Assembly (NCBI GenBank): GCA_000442125.1 | Contig: KE546973.1 | Location: 62,001 to 126,000 of the forward strand | DNA from: Opeltia flavorubescens | Lineage: Eukaryota > Ascomycota > Lecanoromycetes > Teloschistales > Teloschistaceae | Length of the DNA stretch: 64,000 nt | Reading direction: 5' to 3' | Part shown: positions 35,148 through 46,113 of the stretch, piece by piece | Layout of the letters: each line of letters begins with the position of its first letter | How positions within the stretch are numbered: the first letter of the stretch is position 1 | Position numbers and translations under genes: made by a program | The notes under the pieces: model-generated | Databases searched by the model: none | Seen by the model: only the letters and a program-made list of their open reading frames with translations | Told to the model about the DNA's origin: nothing

Positions 35148-36050
35148 ATGGCAACCACCACCCAAACCACAACAACAACAACAACAACAACCGCCCCTCC
35201 CCCTTCCCTAAAACCCCACCCCTCCACCTCAACATCCACCCCCTATATCCCCCGCGGCCCCGTAACCGCCTCTTTAAATTTCTATCAACCCCCTTCCGAT
35301 GGTTCCTCACCATACAACTACGTCGAAACCCCACCCCCCGGTTTCCCCTCCCGAAATTTCGACGACACCACCCACGAAGTCCTCATTCGTGACCTCCGGG
35401 GCGAAGACCCATCAAAATTCAAATTATCCACGCACGCTTTCGCAGCTCTGCAGAATGTATCCAGTGCCGCGGATAGGGAAACTTTCAATGCTGAAGATTT
35501 GGTCAAGAAGGTGTACTACCCCGAGGTCGAAGACCTCCTGTTAAAGACCGTCCCCGGCGCAAAACGAGTCCTAATATTCGACCACACAATCCGCCTCGCC
35601 ACACCCGGCGCAAAACGCTCCCCCGTAAACCGCGTCCACGTAGACCAAACCCCCCTCTCCGGCCCCATGCGCGTCCACCAGCACCTCCCAGCCGAAGCCC
35701 CCACCCTCCTCCAAAACCGAGTCCGTATAATCAACGTATGGCGCCCCCTCTCCCCACCCATAACCGCGCACCCGCTCGCATTCGCAGACTCCCGCTCCGT
35801 GCCCTCGGAAGCAATGGTAGGAATCCAGCACCGCTACCCTGATAGAGTGGGGGAGACAGCAGCGATAAAATTCACCGAGGGGCAGGAATGGTGGTATTGG
35901 AGTGGGATGGAGGAAGGGGAGAGGTTGTTATTGCAGTGTTTTGATAGTGAGACGGGGGGACGGGTGCCGCATAGTGCGTTTGTGGATCCGAGGAGTGAGG
36001 TTGGGGTTGGGAGGGAGAGTGTGGAGGTTAGGGCTTTGGTTTTTGGGTAG
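35148..36050 (+). CDS. CmcJ/AsaB/GA4-desaturase-like oxygenase
   Basis: Single-exon gene of 300 residues. After a Thr- and Pro-rich N-terminus (encoded partly by an ACA microsatellite) comes a fungal family annotated as CmcJ-like methoxylase, GA4 desaturase family or AsaB hydroxylase/desaturase. Visible hallmarks are VLIFDHTIR, NRVHVDQTPLSG with a His-x-Asp pair, RIINVWRPLSPPI, LAFADSRSV and EWWYWSGMEEGERLLLQCFDS. Members act on small molecules in secondary metabolism as presumed Fe(II)/2-oxoglutarate-type oxygenases, though many are uncharacterised. No metabolic neighbour is present at this position (a membrane glycosyltransferase on one side, seryl-tRNA synthetase on the other), so the substrate cannot be inferred. 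It is 12 kb from the isocyanide cluster and separated from it by housekeeping genes. Confidence 0.85.
   Translation: MATTTQTTTTTTTTTAPPPSLKPHPSTSTSTPYIPRGPVTASLNFYQPPSDGSSPYNYVETPPPGFPSRNFDDTTHEVLIRDLRGEDPSKFKLSTHAFAALQNVSSAADRETFNAEDLVKKVYYPEVEDLLLKTVPGAKRVLIFDHTIRLATPGAKRSPVNRVHVDQTPLSGPMRVHQHLPAEAPTLLQNRVRIINVWRPLSPPITAHPLAFADSRSVPSEAMVGIQHRYPDRVGETAAIKFTEGQEWWYWSGMEEGERLLLQCFDSETGGRVPHSAFVDPRSEVGVGRESVEVRALVFG
35160..35196 (+). repeat. ACA microsatellite encoding poly-Thr
   Basis: A run of ACA/ACC codons at the start of the CmcJ/AsaB-like gene encodes consecutive Thr residues. Probably length-variable and outside the catalytic domain. Confidence 0.7.
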
Positions 36051-36209
36051 CTGTGTGTTTGTGGGGAGGGTTTGATGGTGTGGTGATGATGATTATGGTG
36101 GTGATGGTGGAGAGAAGGGGAGACGGAATGTGTCGGAAACAAGCTGCTTGTAATGCTGGAGTAGTGAGGGAGTAATTTTTTGGGAAGGATTTTGTGCTGA
36201 TTGGACCAA

Positions 36210-37739
36210 TCATGATTTATTCGGATTCTTCTTGATATGTTCTATACCGTGCATCCACGGATCGAGTACCATAGGTATATCAATCTGCTTTTCCCGCTCA
36301 TTCCATCCGTTTTCCAAAAGTGCTGCAAGAACTCGTGGGACTGCAAGTGCTGTCCCGTTCACGGTGGAAGGGAAATCGGTTTTCCCGCCCGACGAAGTTG
36401 ATTTCACCCTTGTGTCGAGTCTTCGGGTCTGGTAATCTGTACAGATTGAGGCGGATGTCACCTCCCCCCATCCCTCATTCTTCTCCCTCCGCGAGGGGAA
36501 AAAAGCCTCGATATCGGTCTTCTGGGTGGCAGAGGCACCAAGATCTGTGGAAGGCATCTCGAGAATCCGACAATATAGGCCAAGACCTTGAAGAATCTCT
36601 TTCTGAACGGCGAGCATAGCGTTGAAGGTTGCCCGTTCCTTATCCTTCATAGTCCACGCAAACATCTCCACTTTGGTGAACTCGCGGACACGGTAAAGTC
36701 CTTTCGTCTCTGCTCCTCTTGCTCCAGCTTCAGCCCTGTAACAACGGCTTGCTCCAACAATTTTGATGGGTAATTGCCGCTCACTCAGTGTTGTATTTGC
36801 CTTCATAGCCGCAAAAGGAATCTCAGCCGTTCCCGCCAAAGTTTTTTCGGGGCTCCGTTCTTTTTTTTCCTCGGTTTGATGCTCGTCTTCTTTCTGAGCA
36901 ATGGCATAAGCTTGCTGCTCACCGCCTTGATCTCGTGGCAGAAAGCCACAGGCATTAGCAATATGGCTATATACCATCGATGGTGGAGAGACTACAGAGA
37001 AGCCGTGTTTTGTAGCGACCCTAATTGCATACTGGATCAATGCTTGCTCGAGTAGCGCAGCTTCATTCTTGAGATAGTACCATCCCCATCCAGTTGTGGT
37101 CCCAGCGCTGGCAAAATCCAGCAAATCGAACTCGCTGCCGATGTGGACGTGGTTCCTCCATGTATGATCATTAGATGATTCCGGAAGGTCAGGACTCTTA
37201 TTGATATAGCCTAGGACGCGAGGCTCCTCGCCAATGGGTGTTTCTTCACTTGTGAGGTTGGGGAGACAAATGGCTAAACTCTCGAGGCGTTTGTCCAAAT
37301 TGTTTTCCTGCAATTCAACCTCCGCAATCTCTGACTTAAGGCGCCTAGCTTCTTGTAGGAGGTCTTCCTCATTGCGGGGTTCTGCTGAAGCTTCGGCTAC
37401 CTCAATACCACTAAAAGTTTTGGCGTGGGATAGCTGTGTGCGGATATCATTGTTTCTTTGCCTTAGAGTACGAGCGTTGCGTTGTATCTCCTTCCACTGA
37501 TCGAACAGCTGCACTATAAGGTGTGGGTGCTCTTGTTGCTTAGGGTAGTTTCTTGCGAGGCAGTTCAATGCGTACAGGTCTGGATTTTCGCGGATATGTT
37601 TGATGTTGAGGGAAGTCTTAGGAGCTATCGATGGTCGATTTTCTAGAGAGGCAGAGGTAGTTGAATGAAATTTGGACTGCACTGTACGCTTAAGGTACAA
37701 AGTGGTTAAATGCCTTGCGACTGTAAATGGGGCTACCAT
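36210..37739 (-). CDS. DIA4: Seryl-tRNA synthetase, mitochondrial
   Basis: Single-exon minus-strand gene of 509 residues. The first about 40 residues are rich in Arg, Ser and Thr and poor in acids (VARHLTTLYLKRTVQSKFHS), as expected of a mitochondrial presequence. An N-terminal coiled-coil arm (about 75-160) that grips the long variable arm of tRNA-Ser follows. The class II catalytic core shows GTAEIPFAAM, motif 2 (ASRCYRAEAG, LYRVREFTKVEMF) and motif 3 (VNGTALAVPRVLAALLENG). A Lys/Glu-rich insertion (QKEDEHQTEEKKERSPEK) sits just before the TAEI motif. It charges mitochondrial tRNA-Ser with serine and corresponds to yeast Dia4. It is divergent from COG8 with only 202 bp between the start codons, and tail-to-tail (159 bp) with the CmcJ/AsaB-like gene. 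Confidence 0.93.
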   Translation of the reverse strand: MVAPFTVARHLTTLYLKRTVQSKFHSTTSASLENRPSIAPKTSLNIKHIRENPDLYALNCLARNYPKQQEHPHLIVQLFDQWKEIQRNARTLRQRNNDIRTQLSHAKTFSGIEVAEASAEPRNEEDLLQEARRLKSEIAEVELQENNLDKRLESLAICLPNLTSEETPIGEEPRVLGYINKSPDLPESSNDHTWRNHVHIGSEFDLLDFASAGTTTGWGWYYLKNEAALLEQALIQYAIRVATKHGFSVVSPPSMVYSHIANACGFLPRDQGGEQQAYAIAQKEDEHQTEEKKERSPEKTLAGTAEIPFAAMKANTTLSERQLPIKIVGASRCYRAEAGARGAETKGLYRVREFTKVEMFAWTMKDKERATFNAMLAVQKEILQGLGLYCRILEMPSTDLGASATQKTDIEAFFPSRREKNEGWGEVTSASICTDYQTRRLDTRVKSTSSGGKTDFPSTVNGTALAVPRVLAALLENGWNEREKQIDIPMVLDPWMHGIEHIKKNPNKS

Positions 37740-37941
37740 TGTATTGAGAGATGTGGACTGTTAGTCTTCGGAAGATTTTGGCGTCGGCTAGCTTCGCCGA
37801 GTGGACCTTCTAAACTTTACTGCACTGGTCCATCACAATGTAAATACGGATTCACAGCCAAACCCGCCATGACGTTCAGCAAAGTTCAATTACCAGCAAA
37901 AGCAGAATCCATAGCGACCCTACGACATCCAAGGGATCGCT

Positions 37942-39414
37942 ATGGCGGATCCTCTGTACGAGCTACTTGCTCCATACCTTGACGAAACATCCGCTTCCAG
38001 CTCAATACCAGTTTCGAGCGACTCAGTCACCAGCAGGTATCTGAATCGGCTTTCGACCCTATCCCTGTCGTCACTCGCCTCGCAGGAGCAGCAATCACTT
38101 TCTCAGTCATCACACTCGACTCTCCTGAGCATCCAGGCTCTCTCCTCTCGCTCTAATGCCGCCATCATCGCTTCTTCGGATCATTTCTCTCGCCTCCAAG
38201 AGACCCTTCCATCTTTAGTAGACAACGCAAACACGCTCCAACATGATATACCTAAGCTTGACGAGACTGCAGCGGTCTTCTCTACAACATACAGCAGGAG
38301 CACCGAGAATGACATCCTTGACCGTCGGAAAAGAGCCTTGCTTATGGAAAGGAATTCGGATCGTCTCTCAGACATACTGGACCTCCCTACGCTTTTAACA
38401 TCTGCCATCTCATCATCGGCGGCTCAGGGTGCATCGAGCACGACAAATTACGCTACTGCCCTAGATCTCCATTCGCATATCAAGCGACTGCAACTCCTAT
38501 ACCCCGACTCTCCCTTAGTCAGTTCCATATATGAACAAACAGAGTCCGCCATGCAGGATCTCACATTACATCTGATCTCGTCGCTGCGTGCAACGAACAT
38601 CAAGCTGGCAGCCGGCATGCGTACAATTGGCTGGTTACGACGCGTGGCTCCTGAGCTAGATACGATGGGCAAAAGCAATTCCAACCGAGAAGGACATTTG
38701 GGGTACCTCTTTCTCCTATGTCGGCTTTCCACGTTGATGACGACTTTATCAGCCTTGGAGCCATTGAGACAGCTCGCCGAACAGGAAACCGAAACCCGGC
38801 TGCAAAAAGCGTCAACTCCCACGACAGGCAGAGGCACCAATGGAAGTGCGTGGCATGGAGGTCAGCAGACTGAACGGTATCTCAAGAAATACATCGAAAT
38901 ATTTCGGGAACAATCATTCGCGATTATATCCATGTACAAGAGTATATTTCCTTCTACGGCGGATGGTTCTATGGTCGAGGACGCTCAATCATCACTTAAG
39001 CATTTGGGACTCAAATCTATGGTACCATCACATCAGGGCACGCGAAACGGTGCACCAGAACCGTCGCCATCGGCCATGGCCACATTTCCTACTCATCTGA
39101 CAGAATTGTTGTTTGACACTCTGGCACGATACCTACCGAATGTGCTAGATAAAAGTTCAAGAGAGAGTCTATTGACACAGGTCCTCTATTGCGCAGGAAG
39201 TTTAGGTCGGCTAGGCGGAGATTTTAGCCTTATGCTTGGTATGGTCGCATATGAGACAGATGACTCGAACGTTGAAGAGGATGATGCAGATGGCGAATGG
39301 GTGGAAATCATGAAGAAGCACCGAGAGCTAGCAGGGAGACTAGAAGCACTTGCAAGCGGTGTAGGTACCGGTAAGGGAGCAGATAAAGGAGGTAGCCTTC
39401 GAATCAAATCATAG
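37942..39414 (+). CDS. COG8: Conserved oligomeric Golgi complex subunit 8
   Basis: Single-exon gene of 490 residues. The N-terminus (LYELLAPYLD, then SRYLNRLSTLSLSSLASQE) and the helical stretch around residues 55-120 match the Dor1/COG8 family. HIKRLQLLYPDSPLVSSIYEQ, followed by LHLISSLRATNIKLAAGMRTIGWLRR and GYLFLLCRLSTLMTTLSALEPL, is its most typical segment. The COG complex tethers retrograde vesicles at the Golgi, and COG8 bridges its two lobes. The length is similar to other fungal COG8 proteins and shorter than the human protein. The C-terminal 60 residues are acidic and probably disordered. It shares a short bidirectional promoter with seryl-tRNA synthetase. Confidence 0.88.
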   Translation: MADPLYELLAPYLDETSASSSIPVSSDSVTSRYLNRLSTLSLSSLASQEQQSLSQSSHSTLLSIQALSSRSNAAIIASSDHFSRLQETLPSLVDNANTLQHDIPKLDETAAVFSTTYSRSTENDILDRRKRALLMERNSDRLSDILDLPTLLTSAISSSAAQGASSTTNYATALDLHSHIKRLQLLYPDSPLVSSIYEQTESAMQDLTLHLISSLRATNIKLAAGMRTIGWLRRVAPELDTMGKSNSNREGHLGYLFLLCRLSTLMTTLSALEPLRQLAEQETETRLQKASTPTTGRGTNGSAWHGGQQTERYLKKYIEIFREQSFAIISMYKSIFPSTADGSMVEDAQSSLKHLGLKSMVPSHQGTRNGAPEPSPSAMATFPTHLTELLFDTLARYLPNVLDKSSRESLLTQVLYCAGSLGRLGGDFSLMLGMVAYETDDSNVEEDDADGEWVEIMKKHRELAGRLEALASGVGTGKGADKGGSLRIKS

Positions 39415-39819
39415 TACCAATCCTTCCCTTTCACGTGTCGTGGTTCAGGCGGTGACTGTTGGTCAAAAGAAGCTAATGCGCCAAGGCTCGGCTGCGTGAC
39501 GTGCTTTGGCCGCAAATCCAAATTTTCGTGATACTCCCTCGATCATGCTTGTCTCTCTTCTTTTCTCTTTGTCTTCACAATGCTGTTATCAGTCTCCAAG
39601 AGTCTGCAACTTTCTTTGTCAGATCGAATTCTTGATTCAGATCGAGTTTATACAGCAGCCATCACCTCTACCACATCCTGACAATGCATCAGTAACCCCT
39701 TGCTGTCATCCCACCTTTACCCCACACAGTGTTCACGTCTCCCACGCGACTACCGACATCGGATCGACTTCCCAATTGGAGTTGATTTCTACATTCGGTT
39801 CGAGATTTTATCGACAGCA

Positions 39820-41248
39820 ATGGTTCGAAACATCGTGGTGCTGGGCGGGAGCTCCCACCCTCAGCTGAACTCGACAATTTGCGATCACCTACAGATTCCC
39901 ATCGGCAACGTCCTACTCTCGAAGTTTTCGGTCGGCGAGACTCGGGTTGAGATTCAAGAATCCGTTCGAGGCAAAGATGTGTACATCGTGCAGTCAGGAG
40001 GTGGAAGAGTCAATGATCATCTGGTCGAACTGCTCATAGCAATCTCTGCCTGCAAGACCGCTTCTGCACGAAAAGTCACCGCCGTTCTTCCCTTGTTCCC
40101 TTACTCGAGACAAAGCGATATCCCATACAACAAAACTGGAGCACCACTATCCAAAGCTTCAAATTGCTACAACAAGCCCGATTTCCCGTACTCCTTCGAG
40201 AGCAAGCCGCAAACCCCCCACCCTGACCACCCTCATTCAGATGGCTTGCCCAACGGTGTGAATCGGCTACATAAAGGGCTGGAGAAGCTTCAGGTGGATG
40301 ATGCTATTTTTGATTCACAGAACCAACAGAATGGACGGTACTCGAACTATATCCGCGGCCCACCCAAGCGAAGCGATACCCTAGATTCTCAGATCTCCTC
40401 CAGCTCCAATCGTCAGCGAAACACGCCGGCTTCCACAGCCGTCAATGGTAACATGCAACAGCTTGAAGACGCCCAGAGCACAAGTTCTTCGAAAGATTCC
40501 CAATTCCAGCCTCGGCCAGGGTACAAGCAATGGGTCGCGCAGGCAGGTACATTGGTTGCGGACCTTTTGACCTGCGCAGGTGCAGATCATGTCATTACCA
40601 TGGATCTACACGACCCACAATATCAGGGATTCTTTGACATTCCCGTCGACAATTTGTACGGCAGACCGCTGCTGAAGAAGTACATCCGCAACGAGATACC
40701 TGATTACCAACATGCTGTCGTTGTCAGTCCAGATGCGGGGGGCGCAAAGCGAGCAACTGCCATTGCAGACGGCTTGGGTATGCCATTTGCATTAATACAC
40801 AAGGAGAGACGGCCCACCAAGATCACCGATCGACAAAATGCTTCGATGATGTTGGTTGGGGATGTATCGAACCGGACTGCCATCTTAGTGGACGATCTAG
40901 TCGATACATCGAATACCATCACCCGAGCAGCGAAGCTTCTCAAGAAAGAAGGTGCTACGAAAGTATACGCTTTGCTCACACATGGAGTGCTCAGTGGAGA
41001 TGCGATCGACCGAATCAATGCCAGTGCATTGGATAAGGTGGTCGTGACGAATAGTACACCACAAGAGGAGCACAAGAAAAGATGTCCGAAGTTGGAAGTC
41101 TTGGAAGTTGGACATATTTTTGCTGAGGTAGGTGTGCTCAGGCTCTTGAAGGGTCTACCTGGGTTCTCTGTACTGACAACGACTTTCGTAGGCAATCCGT
41201 CGAGTCCATCATGGCGAAAGCATCAGCGTGCTTTTCCAATACGACTAA
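39820..41248 (+). CDS. PRS5: Ribose-phosphate pyrophosphokinase, Prs5-type
   Basis: Two exons (39820-41127, 41192-41248) encode 454 residues. Exon 2 supplies only the last 18 residues (AIRRVHHGESISVLFQYD), the standard family end; reading through the intron would give an unrelated tail, so the splice is well supported. Motifs: NIVVLGGSSHPQL, DLHDPQYQGFFDIPVDNLYG, VVVSPDAGGAKRATAIAD, and the PRPP loop AILVDDLVDTSNT. A Ser/Gln/Asn-rich insertion of about 130 residues (104-233) follows PYSRQSD. Yeast Prs5 has an insertion at the same point, flanked similarly (GYKQWVAQAGTL here). It lacks Prs5's second insertion. The enzyme makes PRPP from ribose 5-phosphate and ATP for nucleotide, His and Trp synthesis; inserted paralogues also act in cell-wall integrity in yeast. 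Confidence 0.92.
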
Positions 41249-42542
41249 GAAAACCGAAACCCGCCATTTTAGCCATCTTGCAGTATGTGAAGGGCGGTCC
41301 CAAATGTCTTGCATTATTCATCATGACACAGTTGGGAACGGGAGTTGTAGGTGATTTGATTGGCATATCTGGGGGTCAGATTGATTTTGACATTATGCAT
41401 GCTTAAAAGTTCATCATGATTCGCTTGACCAAGTGCTGGGAAACAGCGCCGGAGAGAACAAACACAAATACCAAAAATAGAAAGTTTGCTGCAAAAAGGG
41501 TGGAGATTAGTCTAGAAAGTTGAAAGTCTTTCCATGTATTCGTTTTCGCGTATCTTGATGATCCTCCGACGTCTTTTTACATCGATCAATCAATCTTCTA
41601 ACGCAAATTGGTATCGCATGGGATTTTTCTCTAGCATCTACCATCAACGACCACGATATCTTCCACGAACTTTCTTCCAGTTTATACTTGAATGCATGAT
41701 AGCGACGCTATCCTCTGATCTTTGCTCAACGCAAAAAGTCTCCATGTAAGAATCGTAAAGATATCATTCAAAATTCAGGCAGATCCGTCTCCATTGTCAA
41801 ATCTCCAATATCTAGAGGAATTATCCTCCAAATCAAAGTCCTCGTGTGCGTTTAGCAGCTCGTAAAAATGAGAGAATGAGAGAAAGGACTCTGCTTAACA
41901 TTCATCCCTACCCAACTCATAAAAGCAAAATAGAAAATTGGTTTACCGCGAGAACACCAAACGACCCTTTCAATTCCATTCCTCCAAATCTCAATTAAAC
42001 TCTCTTTTTCCTTATATGCTGGAAAGGAGATGATTTAAAAGGTTTCTTGAACAACCATGTCTCCTCCATCAAGCCAGCAAACTACCCCTACATATATGAA
42101 CGCATCATCCTTCGAAGACGATCTCGAATACCAACCTTAAAGTCCTGTATCTCGTCTAGAAAATTAGTAAACTCCAATTCACTTAAGACGTAAAAAACTT
42201 AGGCAGCGAAAAGGAGAGAAAAGGAAGTAAGCTCGTAAGAAGGAATCTGAATAACATCCTTCCTTCACAATGTTCCTCGAAGTCTCAAAGTGAGAGGTGA
42301 TGTAAAAAGTCGTAATTTGCTGATCTTCCGCCATTTTGCCTTATATCCCGTGACGCCGTTGAAAATCAAATGAAACCATAACACAAAATCTGCAATCCTA
42401 TCAAAGGAGAACCCCCATAAAAACCTCATCCGCGTAAAAAAGAGAGAAATCATCGCCCATTATCACGTCCGACTCATGCCCCATCCCCTACCACCCATGG
42501 CATCATCTAGATAAGCAATAACATGGCAGGAGATGGGATCGA
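41249..42542. other. Intergenic region
   Basis: About 1.3 kb between the 3' ends of the PRPP synthetase and the first Zn2Cys6 regulator. AT-rich; no coding sequence or repeat supported. Confidence 0.45.
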
Positions 42543-45300
42543 TTAACAAAAGGTAGTTGCCACATAAACATCCGTACTCGAAGGCGTTGTCGCAGTCTCA
42601 CTCCCACCACTCAACCTCGTAGGTCCACTCTGAGTCGACGAAGGCGAAGTATGCGTGAACCGATTACTATCGGTATCATTGTACATGTCCGGGAACTCCT
42701 GGGTCGCAAAGCCGTTCATTGGGTGCACATTGCCTGGAGACGGCCGATATGGCATTGATTCCGTGAGAGCTTGCCAATCATCCGGGCCGGAGGAGAAAAA
42801 GCCGTTCTCCAACTGGGGTTGGGACTGAGGAGCAAAGTCCAAGAATTGCCAGAAATTGGTGCTCGGGTCGTTGGAGAGCACGGGTAGGACGTCCAGGTCT
42901 TGGAACCCGTCGGCGGGTGGTGGTACCATGGGCATGGGCATGTCTAACTGGGGGAAGAAGTTGTTGGTGTTGTTCGGACTTGCTTGTTGATGCATCGATA
43001 CGGATGGACTTTGGGCGTTTTCTTGAAGGGCATCCAAGACAGCGATGACTTTGTCCTTGAGTGATTTCTTTGGACTTGCGCTAGATAATGATCCTTGCCT
43101 TCCTGGACGCGTTCCGTTTGGCGTTGCTCCATTGGGTTCTCCACTCTTGTTTGATTCCTCTTCCTCAAGCTTCATTAGAGCTTCGAGCACAAGAACCCCT
43201 CGGTGGGCAGAGGGTTTAGGAGTCCCCCATTGAGCCTCCTGCGGAGAGGGAGATCGTTCTATGTCGCTTTGTGTCCTCAATAGATCGATAGCCTCTCGGA
43301 TTTTGTCTTTGATCATCAGCCGACTTAGTTGAGCGCTTGAACAATCTTCATCCTTTTGTTTGGATGAGAACAGCAAGTCAACAAGCAAGACAGTGGCAGC
43401 ATTGAACAGCTGAGTCTTGCTGATCGATAAGGAACCACAAACAGCGCAGCGTGCTCGTATCTGTGCTTGATTGCTGATGATGTTCTGAGCCAGTAATTGA
43501 CAGGAGGCGCGTCCATCATGGGACGAGAAATTAGCTCGATGGAGCCTCAGGAACAGTCCCCATAGCTGCTGATGCAGCATCCATCGTTGGATTGGCATTG
43601 CTGCCATTGGTCCTTGGGAGTTGAGTCCCATGCTGCTCCCAAGTCGGAAATACGTTGGCAAGCTAGCAATAATATTTTCATATTTCTTGTTAAGGAGATT
43701 CCGTGTCTTTGCACCGCCGTTGGAATCGTCTTGTTTGTGTGCCTGCGACAATGGGCCACGCAGGTCTATTGATTCTCGTGCAAGGGTCGCGATCTCTAGA
43801 GCATGAACCGTGTATGAGAGATTCGTAAATTCGGTTCGAGGCCGCTCGGTGACGTGACCACGGATGTCAATCTTTAATGTTGTTGAGCAAAGATCTTCGT
43901 CATTGATATTCAACGGCGGTCGAGTATTGAACTGTGAAGGACGGATGGTGTAATAGCCTAACGCTTGTCCTCGAGACCAATCTCGCATGACGAGTGCCCA
44001 CCTAGTTTGGCAAGAATGTTAGAGACTGCACACAAATACGTTCGCGGCCATATGACCCACCAAATGCGGATACCAAGTTCTGTTCGCACGCGTAGTGTCT
44101 CCATGGGATTGGATACCCCATTTTGAGAGGTGCTGGGCGAAGCGGAAGCATCCAACTTCGCATCACCTAGTCGGTGCAGACCCAGCTTTTGCGCTCCAGA
44201 AATTGCAGTGACCAAGATTGCGTCAAGCTCCAATGCTCCATCTTGGCCATCAAGCAGAAGCATGATGGCAGCTTGTAAGCTAGCGATGGAGCCACAGAAA
44301 AGAGAGACGTTGCCTCTGAGACAACGTAAGGCAAGTGACCTCCACTTCTTGGAATATAGATCTGACGCTCGAACCTCTTCAATCCGCAAGGTCTGAGGAG
44401 TTGGATACCAGCCGTGCAAAGATGGCGTAGGATGAAAGGCCAAGGAGAGAACGAGCTATACAAGAGTCATTACTTAAGCATGCACTGAAGGAGCACTATG
44501 CGGGTATACGAACGGCCAAGAGATGACAAGCAAGTTCGTCCATGGAGACTGTATTGTAAAGAGCCATAACTTGAGCTTCTGGCGAACCTTGTCCCAAACA
44601 GCCGTAAAGCTTCTCAGCTTGCTTCAAAAAGGTCGGTGTATGTATAACGTTGCCAAGCGGGCTTTGGCAACGTGTGATGAAGACATCGTAAAGCAGGCGG
44701 ATAATGTCCTGTTCGAGCATCGCATCGACAATTTCTCGAATCAAGCCAAACTTTTCGTTCTGGCTCTGAGGATCGTTGCGGTTCAGCCAGTAACCATTGG
44801 GATGGTCCGGTGCCACGGAAGGCAATGTCGGCTCCAGCATGGCGGATGGGTATGCATCGGTGCAAGAGGGACCATCGATGAAGTTCTCGAGTGCTCGAGC
44901 AGCCTCCTCTGCTTCTGTCTCCTGAGTTGGTGGAGAGTTACTGATGAAGTCAGTCAAAGGTGATGGATAGAAGATGAAAGGACGACTGACACTTTGGACT
45001 TGTTGTCCGCATTGTCTGCTGTTTTGGCCCTTTTCGCCCTTGGCTGACGCTCATCTTTGGTACAGAGGTGACCGACATTGCGCCTGACGCATTCCATCTA
45101 GATGATCATGATCAGTTCTGAAGCTGGTCTTGCGGCAGAAGCCGACAGCATACACATGGTTCCTTCTTGTCGCATTTGAGCTTGGATGCCCGGCATCTTG
45201 AACAGGACAGAGTGAACTTGCGGACTGTAGTGTCTGCGCCCGAGACAGCCTTGGTATCGGTGTTTCCGTCCTTACTATGATCGACCATCGTTGTAGGCAT
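42543..45300 (-). CDS. Zn2Cys6 transcription factor (fungal_trans domain)
   Basis: Five exons on the minus strand (45300-45154, 45097-44991, 44940-44514, 44455-44061, 44001-42543) encode 844 residues. The first intron splits the zinc cluster. Once it is removed the six Cys are 33, 36, 43, 49, 52 and 61 (SCSRCRASKLKCDKKEPC then MECVRRNVGHLC), spaced C-x2-C-x6-C-x5-C-x2-C-x8-C, with a basic segment (RAKRAK) after it. A middle homology region follows, including WWALVMRDWSRGQALGYYTI and INDEDLCSTTL. The third intron uses the donor GTTCGT. The C-terminal 200 residues are Ser/Pro/Asn-rich and probably the activation domain. It is a nuclear DNA-binding regulator whose targets are unknown. It lies 2.4 kb beyond the 3' end of the isocyanide synthase gene and could be a second cluster regulator, or unrelated. 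Confidence 0.88.
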
Positions 45301-46113
45301 GATGATATGAAGCTGGGAACGATGACACCACTAGCGCCACAAAGAAGTATTCGCTGAACCCTTCCAGCCCATTCCACTGTCAATCAATGGAATGTCATCA
45401 GTCCAGGCTCACCGACTCTCAAGCGGCTGAGCGGGGCGCGGCAATTTCAGCGGGCCGTGTCCAGACTAAGTTAGCGTATCCATCCAATCAAAAGAACCCC
45501 CCTGGTTCATTCTACCCCTCGATCACTTTCCAAAACACCCCCTAATCTTAGCATCTGCAAGTTTAGATCGGTGGGATTGGTAGAAGTAGGATTGAAGCCA
45601 CGACTCCTGCAAGATCTTTGGCTTGGAGTGATGAGCGTCTTCTAGTGGACTAGCTAAAGCAGTATTCCGTACAGTAATCGGTCTTCACCCGATAACGGGA
45701 CGGGCTGATCAAAACCTATGTCTAACGCATTATGGTTTAGCGCCTCAAGCCACTGGCTGACGAGGGCAAATGCTATGGAGGATGACGACCATCGCAGGGA
45801 TTCCCTAATTCCAGACACTGGGCTATGGATAGAAGCATGCAGAACTCTAGTTCAAAGCTGCAGCAACTATGCCAGGCAGCCCGTAAGCTTACGACAGGGC
45901 CGAGCCTCTCTGTCACCTACACCCGTTTCAGCCATCTCCGAAACCTGAACCCATGAGTGAGATGAGACACCCAAAATGACTAAGATGACCTGACCACCAA
46001 ACCCCGGTCACGAATCCTGGGAGTTTCCATGGATACTATCTATTGGATTGCTTCTTTGAAGTATCCATGGTCAATTGGTATGCAATTTTCGTGTGCCAGA
46101 CACTTTACACGCG
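45301..46113. other. Divergent intergenic region
   Basis: About 810 bp between the Zn2Cys6 gene and the plus-strand low-complexity gene. A GC-rich block near 45420-45470 contains several CGG/CCG triplets, possible zinc-cluster targets. The short ORF 45718-45948 is not supported. Confidence 0.35.

Noticed and set aside
35148-36050. CmcJ/AsaB-like gene as a member of the isocyanide cluster
   Set aside because: It is 12 kb away with seryl-tRNA synthetase, COG8 and PRPP synthetase between.
41192-41406. Read-through C-terminus of the PRPP synthetase
   Set aside because: Splicing at 41128-41191 restores the conserved family ending and a stop at 41248.
45718-45948. Upstream exon for the low-complexity gene
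   Set aside because: No in-phase splice to 46114 could be justified.
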